From Pantoea sp. Nvir (GTDB lineage Bacteria; Pseudomonadota; Gammaproteobacteria; Enterobacterales; Enterobacteriaceae), in the NCBI RefSeq assembly GCF_009829915.1, contig NZ_SZZW01000007.1, positions 30,333 through 94,332 of the forward strand: a DNA stretch of 64,000 nucleotides, written 5' to 3'. Shown piece after piece: positions 14,728 to 25,054 of the stretch. Both the position numbers and the translations under genes were made by a program. The notes under the pieces are model-generated. The model was not told where the DNA came from. It saw nothing but the letters and a program-made list of their open reading frames with translations, and did not search any database. Each line of letters begins with the position of its first letter. The first letter of the stretch is position 1.

Positions 14728-14876
14728 ATTATTTATAACTGGTTGCGCCAAAACCTGCACTCTTATAGAAAACGGGACAGACTGGTCCTCCCTACAAGCG
14801 CTAAGCTAAAAACATAAAAAACGCTTATCGTCAAATAAGCCATGATCCATATTTAAGCGCATAGCATGAAGCTCCA
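14728..14876 (-). pseudogene. atpI: Decayed atpI (C-terminal remnant)
   Basis: AtpI is a small membrane protein encoded ahead of atpB that helps c-ring assembly. Just upstream of atpB the minus strand reads VQVLAQPVINN, matching the E. coli AtpI C-terminus VQILAPAVINN in the right place. Farther upstream, in another frame, YVFSLALVG resembles the preceding hydrophobic helix. Frame changes and stops interrupt the rest and no start is visible. Position and the terminal match carry the call. Confidence 0.65.
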
Positions 14877-15618
14877 ATGAACATCTTTGCAGTGTAAAGT
14901 GTTACACTCATGACTATATTAATAATTAAATAAATATCTTAGCATTAACCTAGGCGAACTTTACTTTCTAAATAATAATTTAGATTAGCTTCGAATAATC
15001 TCATCATAATGAGTATGCCATATGTTTGGCCTACACCTTCTCATTCAGTTAGGGTACACAACAAAAGCTACTTAAATTATACGGATCACACCTACGATTT
15101 CAATCCGTAAGTAGCGAAAAAGTGAATAATTGGTTCATTCATTTCTCATGAACTGTCCTTCTAAAGATTACTAGTAATCTAACTAAACTGAACAAATGAA
15201 ATTTACTATTTACCCTCCTCATATTGTGCACTTCTCACTTTGTTGTGAGATTTAAAACAAATGATAAAAAAAAGCATAAATCAAATGACAATACATTTGA
15301 TTTATGCTTAATCTGCATTGCTTTATTCTAAATCTGCAAAATTGTGGATTGATAGAACAGAGTGAGGGGGAAAATACGAATTTAAGCTTGTTAACTTCGA
15401 CATGTTGTCCGGCATTATTTATTATCTACTCTCGTTGTTGGCTATTAAGTATAATCTTTAATGAAGAAAAATGTAAATTAAGCGTTAAATAAAATAGAGT
15501 TTTTTAGATAATTTCTACGAGTATTACTCATATTGCTTAGAGATCTTCATGACCAAAATCGAAGCCTAATATGGAACCAAATACTTATTTTAATCAGTAT
15601 ATATACTAATGTTTACAG
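14877..15618. other. Non-coding spacer between atpI remnant and rsmG
   Basis: This stretch should hold the atp promoter and the lost N-terminal part of atpI. I can see one clear element, the terminator at 15264-15309. No open frame here resembles a protein; a 62-codon frame at 15304-15492 is low-complexity and unsupported. Confidence 0.55.
15264..15309 (-). terminator. Rho-independent terminator after rsmG
   Basis: Arms 15272-15287 and 15294-15309 form a 16-bp perfect stem with a 6-base loop. On the minus strand the stem is followed directly by a run of eight T bases, the standard layout. It would end the mnmG-rsmG transcript and insulate the atp operon. Confidence 0.85.
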
Positions 15619-16248
15619 TTAAACACGGCTATTATCGCGTGTAAGCACTATCAGATGACGTTTACTTTTTAGTTTTGGGACATGTAATTCTTCAATAGAA
15701 ACAAGACGAACACCAACTGGTAAGCTGGCAATCTCATGATCTGGACGGGCACCTTTTAGAGCATAAAAATACCCCTGCACTGAGGGTAGGTGATAACACC
15801 ATTTTACCATATTTTGTAAAGAGGATAAAGCGCGGCTAATAACACCATCAAACTTAATTTCAGAAGTAAATTCCTCTATTCTACTTTGCACAGAATGAAT
15901 GTTATGCAACCCTAGCTCGTATTGTACCTGACGTAGAAAGCGCACACGCTTACCCAAGCTATCAAGTAGGGTGAAATGTGATTGAGACAGCATAATTGAA
16001 AGAGGTATGCCAGGAAGGCCCGCTCCGGTACCGACATCAATAAAACGTTCGCCCTTAAGGTAAGGAGCTATTACGATACTATCAAGAATATGACGTATCA
16101 GTATTTGCTGTGGATCACGTACTGACGTTAAGTTGTAGGTATTATTCCACTTATCTATCAAGTTAACATAGGCTATCAACTGCTCTTTTTTTTGAGAGTT
16201 AAGCGAAATATTAGCTAATTTGAGCAGCAAATTTAGTTCTGTTATCAT
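15619..16248 (-). CDS. rsmG: 16S rRNA (guanine527-N7)-methyltransferase RsmG
   Basis: RsmG (GidB) methylates G527 of 16S rRNA using S-adenosylmethionine. The 209 residues compare with 207 in E. coli. The SAM-binding motif [15 protein letters not shown] is intact, as are NLTSVRDP near the N-terminus and [16 protein letters not shown]. It follows mnmG by 38 bp on the same strand, the common enterobacterial order, and ends in a terminator. The ribosome site is weak, which suggests coupling to mnmG. Confidence 0.96.
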   Translation of the reverse strand: MITELNLLLKLANISLNSQKKEQLIAYVNLIDKWNNTYNLTSVRDPQQILIRHILDSIVIAPYLKGERFIDVGTGAGLPGIPLSIMLSQSHFTLLDSLGKRVRFLRQVQYELGLHNIHSVQSRIEEFTSEIKFDGVISRALSSLQNMVKWCYHLPSVQGYFYALKGARPDHEIASLPVGVRLVSIEELHVPKLKSKRHLIVLTRDNSRV

Positions 16249-16286
16249 AGATAAATCAAGTCATCGGAAATGAACAGGATCGCACC

Positions 16287-18179
16287 CTATTTTAAGTTAA
16301 AAGATTTTGCGTAGTATTTTTTTAGGTAAATTAATAAAATCGAAATTGCTGCTGGTGTGATGCCAGAGATACGTGACGCTTGCCCGATAGAAGACGGCTT
16401 GTAATCATTAAGTTTAGCAATTACCTCATTCGATAGACCACTAACATGACGATAATCTAGGTCAGCCGGCAGTGAAATATTTTCATTACTCTTCTGTCTA
16501 TTAATTGCATCTTGTTGTCGAGCTATATAGCCTTCATATTTAATATGAATCTCAACCTGCTCAGCTGCCTGTGTATCAGCCATCACTGGGCCAAAACCAG
16601 GTAGCGCAGTAAGGAGAGCGTAAGTAAGTTCTGGACGGCGAAGCAGATCTTCCCCATTCGTTTCTTTGCTTATAACAGATTTGAGCTGTGAATTCACTAT
16701 TGCAATGTTTTCCGATTTCGGATGGATCCAAAGATTGCGCAGACGCTGATGCTCCCTTTCAATTGCCTCTAATTTTTGATTAAAACGTAACCAGCGGGCA
16801 TCATCAACCATACCCAGCTCGCGACCTATTTCAGTTAAACGTATATCTGCATTGTCTTCACGTAGCGTCAAACGATACTCCGCGCGTGAGGTAAACATAC
16901 GGTATGGTTCTTTAGTGCCGAGCGTGCAGAGGTCGTCTACCATTACTCCAAGATAGGCTTGATGGCGACGCGGCACCCAGCCTGCTTCGCCAGCGGACTG
17001 GCGTGCAGCATTAAGACCGGCTAACAGACCTTGAGCAGCTGCTTCCTCATAGCCGGTAGTACCATTAATCTGTCCCGCAAGAAAGAGACCATGAACATAT
17101 TTGCTCTCCAAAGTTGGTTTCAGATCACGCGGATCAAAAAAGTCGTACTCAATGGCATAGCCTGGACGCACAATTTTTGCGTTCTTTAGCCCTTTTATTG
17201 AGCAGACAATCTGCATTTGCACGTCGAACGGCAGGCTGGTAGAAATGCCATTGGGGTAAATTTCGTTACTAGTTAGACCTTCTGGTTCGAGAAAGATTTG
17301 ATGCGCATTACGATCGGAAAAACGCATCACCTTTTCTTCGATTGCTGGACAGTAGCGTGGGCCGATTCCTTCTATAATCCCTACATACATCGGGCTGCGA
17401 TCAAGGTTATTGCGGATCACGGTATGAGTTTGCTCATTAGTATGAGTAATCCAACAGGGAACCTGCTGAGGATGCTGAGATACATTGCCCATAAAAGAGA
17501 AGACTGGACTTGGGTTATCTCCATACTGCGGTTTAAGCACTGAAAAATCTATAGTACGAGAATCAATACGTGGCGGTGTACCTGTTTTCAGACGGCTTAC
17601 ACGTAAAGGGAGCATACGCAGGCATTTAGACAGTGGAACTGAAGGAGGATCACCAGCGCGACCTCCACTGTAGCTATCCAGCCCGATATGAATCTTACCA
17701 TCGAGAAAGGTTCCGACCGTTAGTACAACAGCTTGACTACGGAATTTCAGCCCCATTTGGGTCACAATACCGATAACACAATCGTTCTTAACAAGAATAT
17801 TGTCAACCATCTGCTGAAATATCATTAGATTAGGCTGATTTTCTAGTGCATTCCGTATTGTAAGACGATATAGTGCGCGATCCACTTGTGCACGGGTAGC
17901 ACGTACTGCAGGACCTTTACTGCTGTTTAGCATTCTAAACTGAATGCCCGCTTTATCGATTGCAGTGGCCATCAGTCCTCCTAATGCGTCCACTTCCTTT
18001 ACCAGATGTCCTTTTCCAATACCACCAATCGCTGGATTACATGACATTTGCCCGAGTGTATCAATACTATGGGTTATTAAAAGAGTTTTTTTACCTATTC
18101 GAGCTGAAGCCATCGCAGCTTCGGTGCCAGCATGACCACCGCCGACTACGATCACGTCGAAAGGATCTGGATAGAACAT
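16287..18179 (-). CDS. mnmG: tRNA uridine-5-carboxymethylaminomethyl modification enzyme MnmG
   Basis: MnmG (GidA) is the FAD-dependent partner of MnmE in wobble uridine modification. The start is the ATG at 18179, which has a GAGGT ribosome site and gives [20 protein letters not shown], aligning with E. coli; the frame upstream to 18215 adds 12 unrelated residues. Length is 630 against 629. The dinucleotide-binding [37 protein letters not shown] with its conserved cysteine, and the C-terminal domain with [15 protein letters not shown] are present. It reads away from the neighbouring oriC remnant, as in E. coli. Confidence 0.98.
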   Translation of the reverse strand: MFYPDPFDVIVVGGGHAGTEAAMASARIGKKTLLITHSIDTLGQMSCNPAIGGIGKGHLVKEVDALGGLMATAIDKAGIQFRMLNSSKGPAVRATRAQVDRALYRLTIRNALENQPNLMIFQQMVDNILVKNDCVIGIVTQMGLKFRSQAVVLTVGTFLDGKIHIGLDSYSGGRAGDPPSVPLSKCLRMLPLRVSRLKTGTPPRIDSRTIDFSVLKPQYGDNPSPVFSFMGNVSQHPQQVPCWITHTNEQTHTVIRNNLDRSPMYVGIIEGIGPRYCPAIEEKVMRFSDRNAHQIFLEPEGLTSNEIYPNGISTSLPFDVQMQIVCSIKGLKNAKIVRPGYAIEYDFFDPRDLKPTLESKYVHGLFLAGQINGTTGYEEAAAQGLLAGLNAARQSAGEAGWVPRRHQAYLGVMVDDLCTLGTKEPYRMFTSRAEYRLTLREDNADIRLTEIGRELGMVDDARWLRFNQKLEAIEREHQRLRNLWIHPKSENIAIVNSQLKSVISKETNGEDLLRRPELTYALLTALPGFGPVMADTQAAEQVEIHIKYEGYIARQQDAINRQKSNENISLPADLDYRHVSGLSNEVIAKLNDYKPSSIGQASRISGITPAAISILLIYLKKYYAKSFNLK

Positions 18180-18234
18180 GAAGTAGTACCTCTTTGCTAA
18201 ACGAGCAGGAATCATCGCTTTGGGGGAGTAGATT

Positions 18235-18530
18235 CTAAGAAGATCTTGTGGAAAATAAAAATCATTATAATCCTCACCTTTTTTATAAAAAAGTGCCTTA
18301 TTCTGTATCAGATCTTTTATTAAAATTGTATCTAGTTGTGGATAACAAAATTAATTGCTTATTTATTAAAATAATAAATGGGTTTACTTTTTGTGAATCA
18401 CTAGCGATTTAATGTTGCATAAATTGAGACCAAAATGATAGGTAATATTTTTTGCGGAAAAACTAAGTAGGTATACTCCAGAGCATTACCGTGGTTGCAC
18501 AGAAATTAATATATCTATCTACAGTAGATT
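18235..18530. other. Chromosomal replication origin (oriC) homologue, partly eroded
   Basis: Compared with E. coli oriC as I remember it, the order and spacing hold. A 13-mer GATCTTTTATTAA at 18311 (11 of 13 like the right-hand E. coli 13-mer) is followed after 13 bases by a perfect DnaA box TGTGGATAA at 18337-18345 (R1), then after 46 bases by TGTGAATCA at 18392. After 16 more bases comes GCATAAATTGAGACC, like E. coli GTATAAGCTGGGATC. The R4 position reads CTATCTACA at 18515-18523, followed by GTAGATTG. R2 is unrecognisable. Only two GATC sites remain, at 18242 and 18311. mnmG lies on the expected side. Confidence 0.8.
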
Positions 18531-18675
18531 GGTATCATCCCGATATCTCTATAATCTTATCAAGATTATATCTTGCTCAGTATCACTAGATAGTCAAGCG
18601 TTGCTCCTTAGGTTAAGATTATTAAAAGTAGATAAGAGTTACGTTTTACATTAGCTAGAGTGGATCGATATTCGC

Positions 18676-18715
18676 AGTCATACTGTAAGTATGAAAGTCA
18701 TACTTTAAATATGAT
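18676..18715. repeat. Two tandem copies of a 20-bp palindromic unit
   Basis: Units at 18676 and 18696 share AGTCATACT, three variable bases, then AGTATGA or AATATGA. Each unit is itself nearly palindromic. They lie between oriC and the fis remnant; no function is evident. Confidence 0.6.
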
Positions 18716-18822
18716 GCTGTGAATCCTTTTTGTTATTTTTCTTTATTTTTAGTTAGTTAATATACTGTACAAATGATAACGACAGCTCTGTGCGATTGAT
18801 ATGATTTACCGTATGCACAAAA

Positions 18823-19118
18823 ATTTAATTCATACCATATTTTTTCATTTCTTACTCAGAATACCACAGTTGACACCCATTAACTATTCAGCACGGGGGT
18901 TTGGGTTACTACAAGTATATTCCTTATCATGTTTAGTAGTAGATTCTTTATTGCACCCACTACTAGTTCATAGAGATCAGGAACGTCCTGACTATTTAGT
19001 TGAGCTAAATAGTTATTTAGTGCCTACTTAATAGAAGTAGGCACAGGTTCTTGTGTAATCTGATCTTGTGAGTTAACGGCATAAATAATTAGTGAACTAT
19101 CACGCTTTGCTGGGACAT
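18823..19118 (-). pseudogene. fis: Decayed fis (nucleoid protein Fis)
   Basis: The minus strand reads AVNSQDQITQEPVPTSIK, a stop, then ALNNYLAQLNSQDVPDLYEL, matching E. coli Fis (TVNSQDQVTQKPL...[21 protein letters not shown]) over its middle. Further on, WVSTVVF, a stop, and VRNEKIWYELN line up with the DNA-binding C-terminus GINRGTLRKKLKKYGMN. At least two stops and an N-terminal frame change destroy it. In E. coli, fis follows dusB, whose remnant lies just upstream here. A plus-strand open frame across 18801-19031 is its antisense shadow. Confidence 0.85.
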
Positions 19119-19405
19119 AGTTCTTTTAGATCCTTATTTCGTTTAAGCAAGATTTTTCGTGTTAAGCTTCCAACACCACCTACTTTTTATGTCACTGGCA
19201 TCTTTCAATGACGTTTAATGTACGCTCCACTTGCTATTAGAAGGATGCGAAACAAGAATATACTTCACCTCTATCCTAGAGACAATGTCACAAAAAACAG
19301 ACCCTAGTATTTAGATGATGCGAATTTTTTAGGAGAGCTATCCTCCACCATGAGCTACATAGCCTTTACCACGTGTTATCCCTCTTCTTTTCTAATCCAG
19401 CCCAA

Positions 19406-19437
19406 GACCGGTATACAGCCACTGCTGTATACCGGTC
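19406..19437. repeat. 14-bp perfect GC-rich hairpin inside the dusB remnant
   Basis: Arms 19406-19419 and 19424-19437 (GACCGGTATACAGC and its complement) enclose a 4-base loop. Stem GC is well above the surroundings. No T-run follows. Confidence 0.75.
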
Positions 19438-19571
19438 AGTTATATCGTATTTTCAATAATAGAAATAGTGACATTTTGCTTGATTGTCGATAGTGATTTA
19501 TTCAGCTTTCTTGTGACCTTCTTGTTAAACGAATAAGGATAAGTTCGTTTATGTATCGTTATATCATCAAG

Positions 19572-19595
19572 GGTTGAATGCTATAGCATTCAACC
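19572..19595. repeat. 24-bp perfect palindrome inside the dusB remnant
   Basis: Bases 19572-19595 are fully self-complementary, starting GGTTGAATGC. It overlies the stretch corresponding to the GADALMIGR region of dusB. Confidence 0.7.
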
Positions 19596-19839
19596 TAATG
19601 AATAATTTTGAAGCAATTACAGTTTTCCATATAAAAATAAAAGCTAATGTAACCCTTATAGGGAAATAGGACATCCATTGTGGTGATGGATAATAGATTG
19701 TACGAAGTTTGGATATTGCAGCAACGCTTGATTTCATCTTATAGTAAATTTTACTGACAGCTTCTTACACTGATATATGATACTCTAAACTCAGAAGGCA
19801 TATTAATGTGCATGGTAGCCATATTAAAGATCGCACTCA

Positions 19840-19862
19840 GCTGTTTACAAGGAGTAAACAGC
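19840..19862. repeat. 9-bp hairpin inside the dusB remnant
   Basis: Arms GCTGTTTAC at 19840-19848 and its complement at 19854-19862 flank the loop AAGGA. Confidence 0.5.
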
Positions 19863-20183
19863 CAGTATCGCCTCTATGCATGATAAACAATCAGAATTTG
19901 CTACTGACCCAGTCAGTCTTTTGGGTTATGAACTAATACTTCGATAACACCCGTTACCTTACATCTATTCTGCTTATTAGTAATACTGGACCACATAGAT
20001 GATTTGATTAAGAATTATAAGTGGCTGATGTGAAATACTCATAAATAATACGCGAGTGCCGCCGTCCGTAAGACGATGATGTATCCTTGTCGTTTTGTTA
20101 AAAACACTACCACTATATTCGATATATAGCATGATGGTAGAGAATCTACGGTCATAAAAATCCCACTGTTATTCATGGTACTC

Positions 20184-21533
20184 TTACTTATTATATAGTC
20201 CAAGTTTTTTCTCTAGATAATGGATATTGGTACTGCCCTGTTGAAAATGTTTATCTGACATGATCCTGATCTGTAGATCAACGTTGGTCTTAATGCCATC
20301 GATGATTAGTTCCGCCAGCGCATTCTGCATGCGCGCGATGGCTACCTCGCGGTTTTCGCCGTAGCAAATAAGTTTACCAATCATAGAATCGTAGTATGGC
20401 GGTACGCTGTAGCCAGCATAGATGTGAGATTCCCAACGTACGCCAAAGCCACCCGGCGCGTGAAAACGCGTAATTTTGCCTGAGCTTGGCAGGAAGGTAT
20501 GCGGATCTTCGGCATTTATACGACATTCAATCGCATGGCCGCGGATCACCATGTCTTCCTCCTTGATAGCAAGAGGCTGACCTGCAGCTATACGAAGTTG
20601 TTCCTTGAGTAGATCTACACCGGTTATCATCTCAGTAACTGGATGTTCAACTTGAATACGGGTATTCATCTCTATGAAGTAGAACTCTCCGTTTTCGTAT
20701 AGAAACTCAAAAGTACCTGCGCCACGGTAGCCAATTTTGATACAGGCATTGGCACAGCATTCTCCGATGTAACGACGTAGTTCAGGAGTAATCCCCAGGG
20801 CCGGCGCCTCCTCGACAACTTTCTGGTGACGGCGTTGCATTGAGCAATCACGTTCAGCTAAATAGATAGCCTTACCTTGACCGTCTGCCAGAATCTGAAT
20901 CTCGATGTGACGTGGATTCTCGAGATATTTCTCCATGTAAACTACATCGTTGTTGAAGGCCGCTTTAGCTTCCGCTTTTGTCATGTTAATGGATTGCTCG
21001 AGAGCTTTGGCATTGCGTACAACGCGCATTCCGCGACCTCCCCCTCCTCCGGAAGCTTTGATGATAACTGGATAACCGATTCTCTTAGCGATAGTATGGT
21101 TATACTCCATGTCGTAGCCTAGTGAACCATCAGTGCCGGGTACGGTCGGTACGCCTGCTTTTTTCATAGCAGTAATAGCGGAGACTTTGTCACCCATCAG
21201 GCGAATAGTCTCTGCTCTCGGACCGATAAAAATAAAACCGGAACGCTCAACTTGTTCAGCGAAATCAGCATTTTCAGATAGAAAACCGTAGCCAGGGTGG
21301 ATAGCGACTGCAGCAGTAATCTCAGCTGCAGAGATCAGCGCTGGGATATTTAGGTAACTTTTTACTGACTGGGCTGGGCCAATGCAAACAGTTTCATCTG
21401 CCAGAAGCACGTGTTTTAGATCACGGTCTACGGTAGAGTGCACTGCTACAGTCTTAATACCCAGTTCTTTGCAAGCACGGAGAATACGTAAAGCAATCTC
21501 CCCACGGTTAGCAATGACAATTTTATCCAGCAT
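20184..21533 (-). CDS. accC: Acetyl-CoA carboxylase biotin carboxylase subunit AccC
   Basis: AccC carboxylates biotin on AccB with ATP and bicarbonate, the first half-reaction of malonyl-CoA and so of fatty acid synthesis. It has 449 residues as in E. coli. The ATP-grasp glycine loop is in [47 protein letters not shown] and [14 protein letters not shown] are intact. It lies 14 bp after accB, forming the usual accBC unit, here preceded by aroQ. No decay is visible. The adjoining 150 bp downstream carry no obvious terminator. Confidence 0.98.
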   Translation of the reverse strand: MLDKIVIANRGEIALRILRACKELGIKTVAVHSTVDRDLKHVLLADETVCIGPAQSVKSYLNIPALISAAEITAAVAIHPGYGFLSENADFAEQVERSGFIFIGPRAETIRLMGDKVSAITAMKKAGVPTVPGTDGSLGYDMEYNHTIAKRIGYPVIIKASGGGGGRGMRVVRNAKALEQSINMTKAEAKAAFNNDVVYMEKYLENPRHIEIQILADGQGKAIYLAERDCSMQRRHQKVVEEAPALGITPELRRYIGECCANACIKIGYRGAGTFEFLYENGEFYFIEMNTRIQVEHPVTEMITGVDLLKEQLRIAAGQPLAIKEEDMVIRGHAIECRINAEDPHTFLPSSGKITRFHAPGGFGVRWESHIYAGYSVPPYYDSMIGKLICYGENREVAIARMQNALAELIIDGIKTNVDLQIRIMSDKHFQQGSTNIHYLEKKLGLYNK

Positions 21534-21547
21534 AGTTGTTCGCCTCG

Positions 21548-21970
21548 CTATTCAATGATGATCAGCGGCTCGTCAAATTCAACGGACTGGCCGTTTTCTA
21601 CCAGAATAGCTTTCACGACACCAGATTGATCGGCTTCGATCTGATTCATCATTTTCATCGCTTCAACAATGCAAAGTGTGTCGCCTGCATTAACTTTCTG
21701 TCCTATTTCAACAAAAGATTTAGCAGCCGGGCCTGGAGTACGATAGAAGGTGCCGACCATAGGCGAACGCACAATATGGCCGCTGACATCTTCAGCAGTT
21801 TTAGTAACTTCTACCTCCGGTGCTGAAAAAGCCTGCTGCGTGACTGAACAACCTACATTAGCGAGTGCACGACTGATACGAACGGACTCTTCTCCTTCAG
21901 AAATTTCTAACTCAGCAATGCTAGATTCTTCAACTAATTTAATAAGTTTTTTAATTTTACGCATATCCAT
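21548..21970 (-). CDS. accB: Biotin carboxyl carrier protein AccB, short linker
   Basis: AccB carries biotin between the carboxylase and transferase parts of acetyl-CoA carboxylase. It has 140 residues against 156 in E. coli. The N-terminal helix [17 protein letters not shown] and the C-terminal biotinyl domain are well conserved, with the biotinylated lysine at residue 106 in EAMKMMNQ. The difference is the flexible Ala/Pro-rich linker (about residues 36-62), which is shortened and has lost most of its prolines. Linker shortening is a frequent effect of genome reduction and should still allow biotin transfer. Confidence 0.97.
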   Translation of the reverse strand: MDMRKIKKLIKLVEESSIAELEISEGEESVRISRALANVGCSVTQQAFSAPEVEVTKTAEDVSGHIVRSPMVGTFYRTPGPAAKSFVEIGQKVNAGDTLCIVEAMKMMNQIEADQSGVVKAILVENGQSVEFDEPLIIIE

Positions 21971-21991
21971 GAGTGTGGTTCCTTACTCTGT

Positions 21992-22444
21992 TTAATTAGA
22001 GTGAGAAAGACGTTTTACTGCCGTTTGTAAGGCCCATGCATAGCCGTCAGCACCCAAGCCGTAAATCACGCCAGCAGAAATATCAGAAAAATAAGAGTAA
22101 TGACGGAAAGGTTCACGAGCATAAACGTTAGAAAGATGTACTTCAATGAAAGGAATACTTACTGCCAAAAAAGCATCGCGTAATGCTATGCTGGTGTGAG
22201 TAAATGCAGCAGGATTGATGATGATGTAATCTACACTGCCTCTGGCCTCATGCACTTGATCAATAAGCTTATGTTCTACATTAGATTGCAAATGACTTAG
22301 TTTCACATCTAGCTTTTTTGCTAGTATGGTCAGATCACAAACGATCTTCTGTAAAGTAGTGTGACCATACTTTATCGGCTCACGTATTCCTAGCAAATTG
22401 AGGTTAGGACCATTTAAAAGCATAACGTGAAATTTATGTACCAT
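21992..22444 (-). CDS. aroQ: Type II 3-dehydroquinate dehydratase AroQ
   Basis: AroQ converts 3-dehydroquinate to 3-dehydroshikimate in the shikimate pathway to chorismate. The 150 residues carry the family signature [19 protein letters not shown], with the active-site tyrosine, the [15 protein letters not shown] segment and [18 protein letters not shown] with the catalytic histidine. E. coli K-12 uses an unrelated type I enzyme; an aroQ directly ahead of accB is typical of lineages such as Yersinia and Serratia, which places the ancestor outside Escherichia. Its retention suggests the symbiont still makes aromatic compounds or folate. Confidence 0.96.
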   Translation of the reverse strand: MVHKFHVMLLNGPNLNLLGIREPIKYGHTTLQKIVCDLTILAKKLDVKLSHLQSNVEHKLIDQVHEARGSVDYIIINPAAFTHTSIALRDAFLAVSIPFIEVHLSNVYAREPFRHYSYFSDISAGVIYGLGADGYAWALQTAVKRLSHSN

Positions 22445-22560
22445 TGTGTTGACATCCTACCGTAGTTATTGAGGGATCAAGAAAAATAACTTTCTACATT
22501 CCGTTTGTCATCCATCGTAAAGTACAATAAGACCAGGACTTATATCAATTTTAGAACAAG

Positions 22561-22711
22561 ATAGATACCAGCAGATATCGGTTTTTTCTACAAAATAGAT
22601 TAGGTGTTTTCTAACACATATTGTCCTACTAAAAATTTCTGTAAACATATAATTTAATGAGATAGAAAGTGATGGAACTTTTTTAATCCTACCCCTACAA
22701 CGGTAGGGCAT
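22561..22711 (-). pseudogene. acuI: Probable decayed acuI (yhdH) N-terminal remnant
   Basis: The minus strand reads SISLNYMFTEIFSRTICVRK, which parallels E. coli AcuI SSLNYKDALAITGKGKIIRN. AcuI is a zinc-free MDR-family acryloyl-CoA reductase encoded beside accB in E. coli, in this orientation. Only about 25 residues align, so the call rests on synteny plus that fragment; the rest of the gene is unrecognisable. Confidence 0.4.
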
Positions 22712-23492
22712 AAATCCGAATTAGGTCGAAAGCATTTTCTCAACTTAGAGATAGTAAGTGAGCGGATAATAGCTGCCAGTGTCAGCAAAATTACTTAAGT
22801 TAAGATAACTAGTTTGAGATATAGCTGCCTGTCGCCTAGCTAGCCACATAGCAAGTACATGTTGTAGCCCAGCTTGTAGATGTTAAATACAGTAGTATTA
22901 GCAAATGTAGAGAGTCAGATACAGAGGTATAGGCTGGATAAGAACCAGTATAATTTTAGTAAAACTGTACCTAACAATAGCGTTGGTTTTAGTTTTATTT
23001 TGCCTGTAAAGTACCCGATTTTCTATACTAGTTTAGTGCTCCATTATCCTAACTCATTTCTATAAAATCAGGTAACCTTACGTAAATAAGAAGGTGGTTA
23101 AGGTCTAGTGCGGCCTTTAATCAGTTATTCTAACTTACTTTAATGTCAGTAATATCCAAGAGTTTATTTTGTAAATCGAGCGAATCGAGCAAAAAAAGAA
23201 GATTTTTATTTAAATGTCCTTAAGCGAGTTTATAATCTTGTCCTATTAGGACCTTTGTCCCATACGCTACGGACATTTGGTTCTCTTATAACTTGATCAG
23301 ATGAAATAAATCATGTTAAGTAACATATATGTTGGTTAATTATTGCATCAATTTTTGATTCAATCAATCAATCTCTTTCTTGGTGTCGTGCTCAACATCC
23401 ATAAATTTACGAAGTCACTTCCTTTGTTCAGAGTTTGATAGGGAAGCATGTGAATCAATCTAGAACTATGTTCTCAATATAGCAGGATCAGA

Positions 23493-23518
23493 GATGCATA
23501 TTAAGGATGCATATTAAG
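23493..23518. repeat. 13-bp perfect tandem duplication
   Basis: GATGCATATTAAG occurs twice in direct succession (23493-23505 and 23506-23518), probably a recent slippage in non-coding DNA. Confidence 0.7.
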
Positions 23519-23745
23519 TCAAATTATAAATTCTGAGAAATTTAGGTGAGCGAAGTAATTCCTTTTTTAGCAAAAGGGTTAAAGGTGAATCGCAGGGACG
23601 AAATCACTATAAACTGGTGGTAAAAACATTAAATTTTGTATAGAAAAGTCGTAGTAAAATACACTAAATCAACAATCAAAACTAAATAATATCGCCGTTA
23701 CGCATTGATTAGTTTCTCGTTAATGACCACATAAAAATCCAAATT

Positions 23746-23776
23746 AGTCTATTTTTCACCAAAATAGATTTTTTTT
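23746..23776 (+). terminator. Hairpin plus T-run ahead of mreB
   Basis: An 8-bp core stem (TCTATTTT at 23748-23755 pairing with 23761-23768) is followed by eight T bases. The stem is AT-rich and would be weak. It lies where csrD would end, before the mreB promoter. Confidence 0.45.
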
Positions 23777-23783
23777 GCGCCTT

Positions 23784-23812
23784 GTAGCAACTTTGTATGG
23801 TTGATAAAGTAG
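23784..23812 (+). promoter_or_regulatory. Possible mreB promoter
   Basis: TTGTAG, 17 bases, then TAAAGT, about 50 bp before the mreB ATG. It is the best-spaced sigma-70-like pair between the hairpin and the gene. In an AT-rich genome such pairs also arise by chance. Confidence 0.3.
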
Positions 23813-24904
<1,092 letters not shown>

Positions 24905-25054
24905 TTGGCTGTAATTAACTGTTACATAAGTAGACTTATGTAGGGAGTAGTTTAGGAAACTTTCACTGCAAGTGGTGGCTCAAGAGTGTCCATCCCATGG
25001 AAATACAACTGTAGAGGGATTTCCTTACCTGTTGCAGAGGAAAATGTAGAATAT

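Larger units (their letters stand above)
19145..20035 (-). pseudogene. dusB: Decayed dusB (tRNA-dihydrouridine synthase B)
   Basis: Short matches to E. coli DusB occur in order on the minus strand, in shifting frames: SSITNKQNRCKVTG (AGITDRPFRTLCYEMG) near 19985, SVANSDCLSCIEA (QIAGSDPKEMADA) near 19885, HINMPSEFR (DINMGCPAKK) near 19808, PLMI (ALMI) near 19570, YILVSHPSN (YLQEHAPN) near 19255 and ERTLNVIE (RRTFNAIE) near 19225. The remnant spans most of the gene. DusB reduces uridines in the tRNA D-loop. yhdT, panF and prmA, which separate it from accC in E. coli, are gone outright. Confidence 0.75.

Noticed and set aside
18676..18715. CRISPR-like or iteron array near oriC
   Set aside because: Only two imperfect 20-bp units without spacers; no longer array exists anywhere in the window.
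18801..19031. 76-codon plus-strand frame next to oriC
   Set aside because: It lies antisense to the fis remnant, which explains the open frame.
19145..19420. First thought to be a mioC remnant, since mioC follows oriC in E. coli
   Set aside because: DusB matches are longer, in order, and fit the accC-dusB-fis arrangement; mioC similarity was weak.
22880..23065. 61-codon plus-strand frame upstream of mreB
   Set aside because: No ribosome site, no family resemblance and low-complexity composition.
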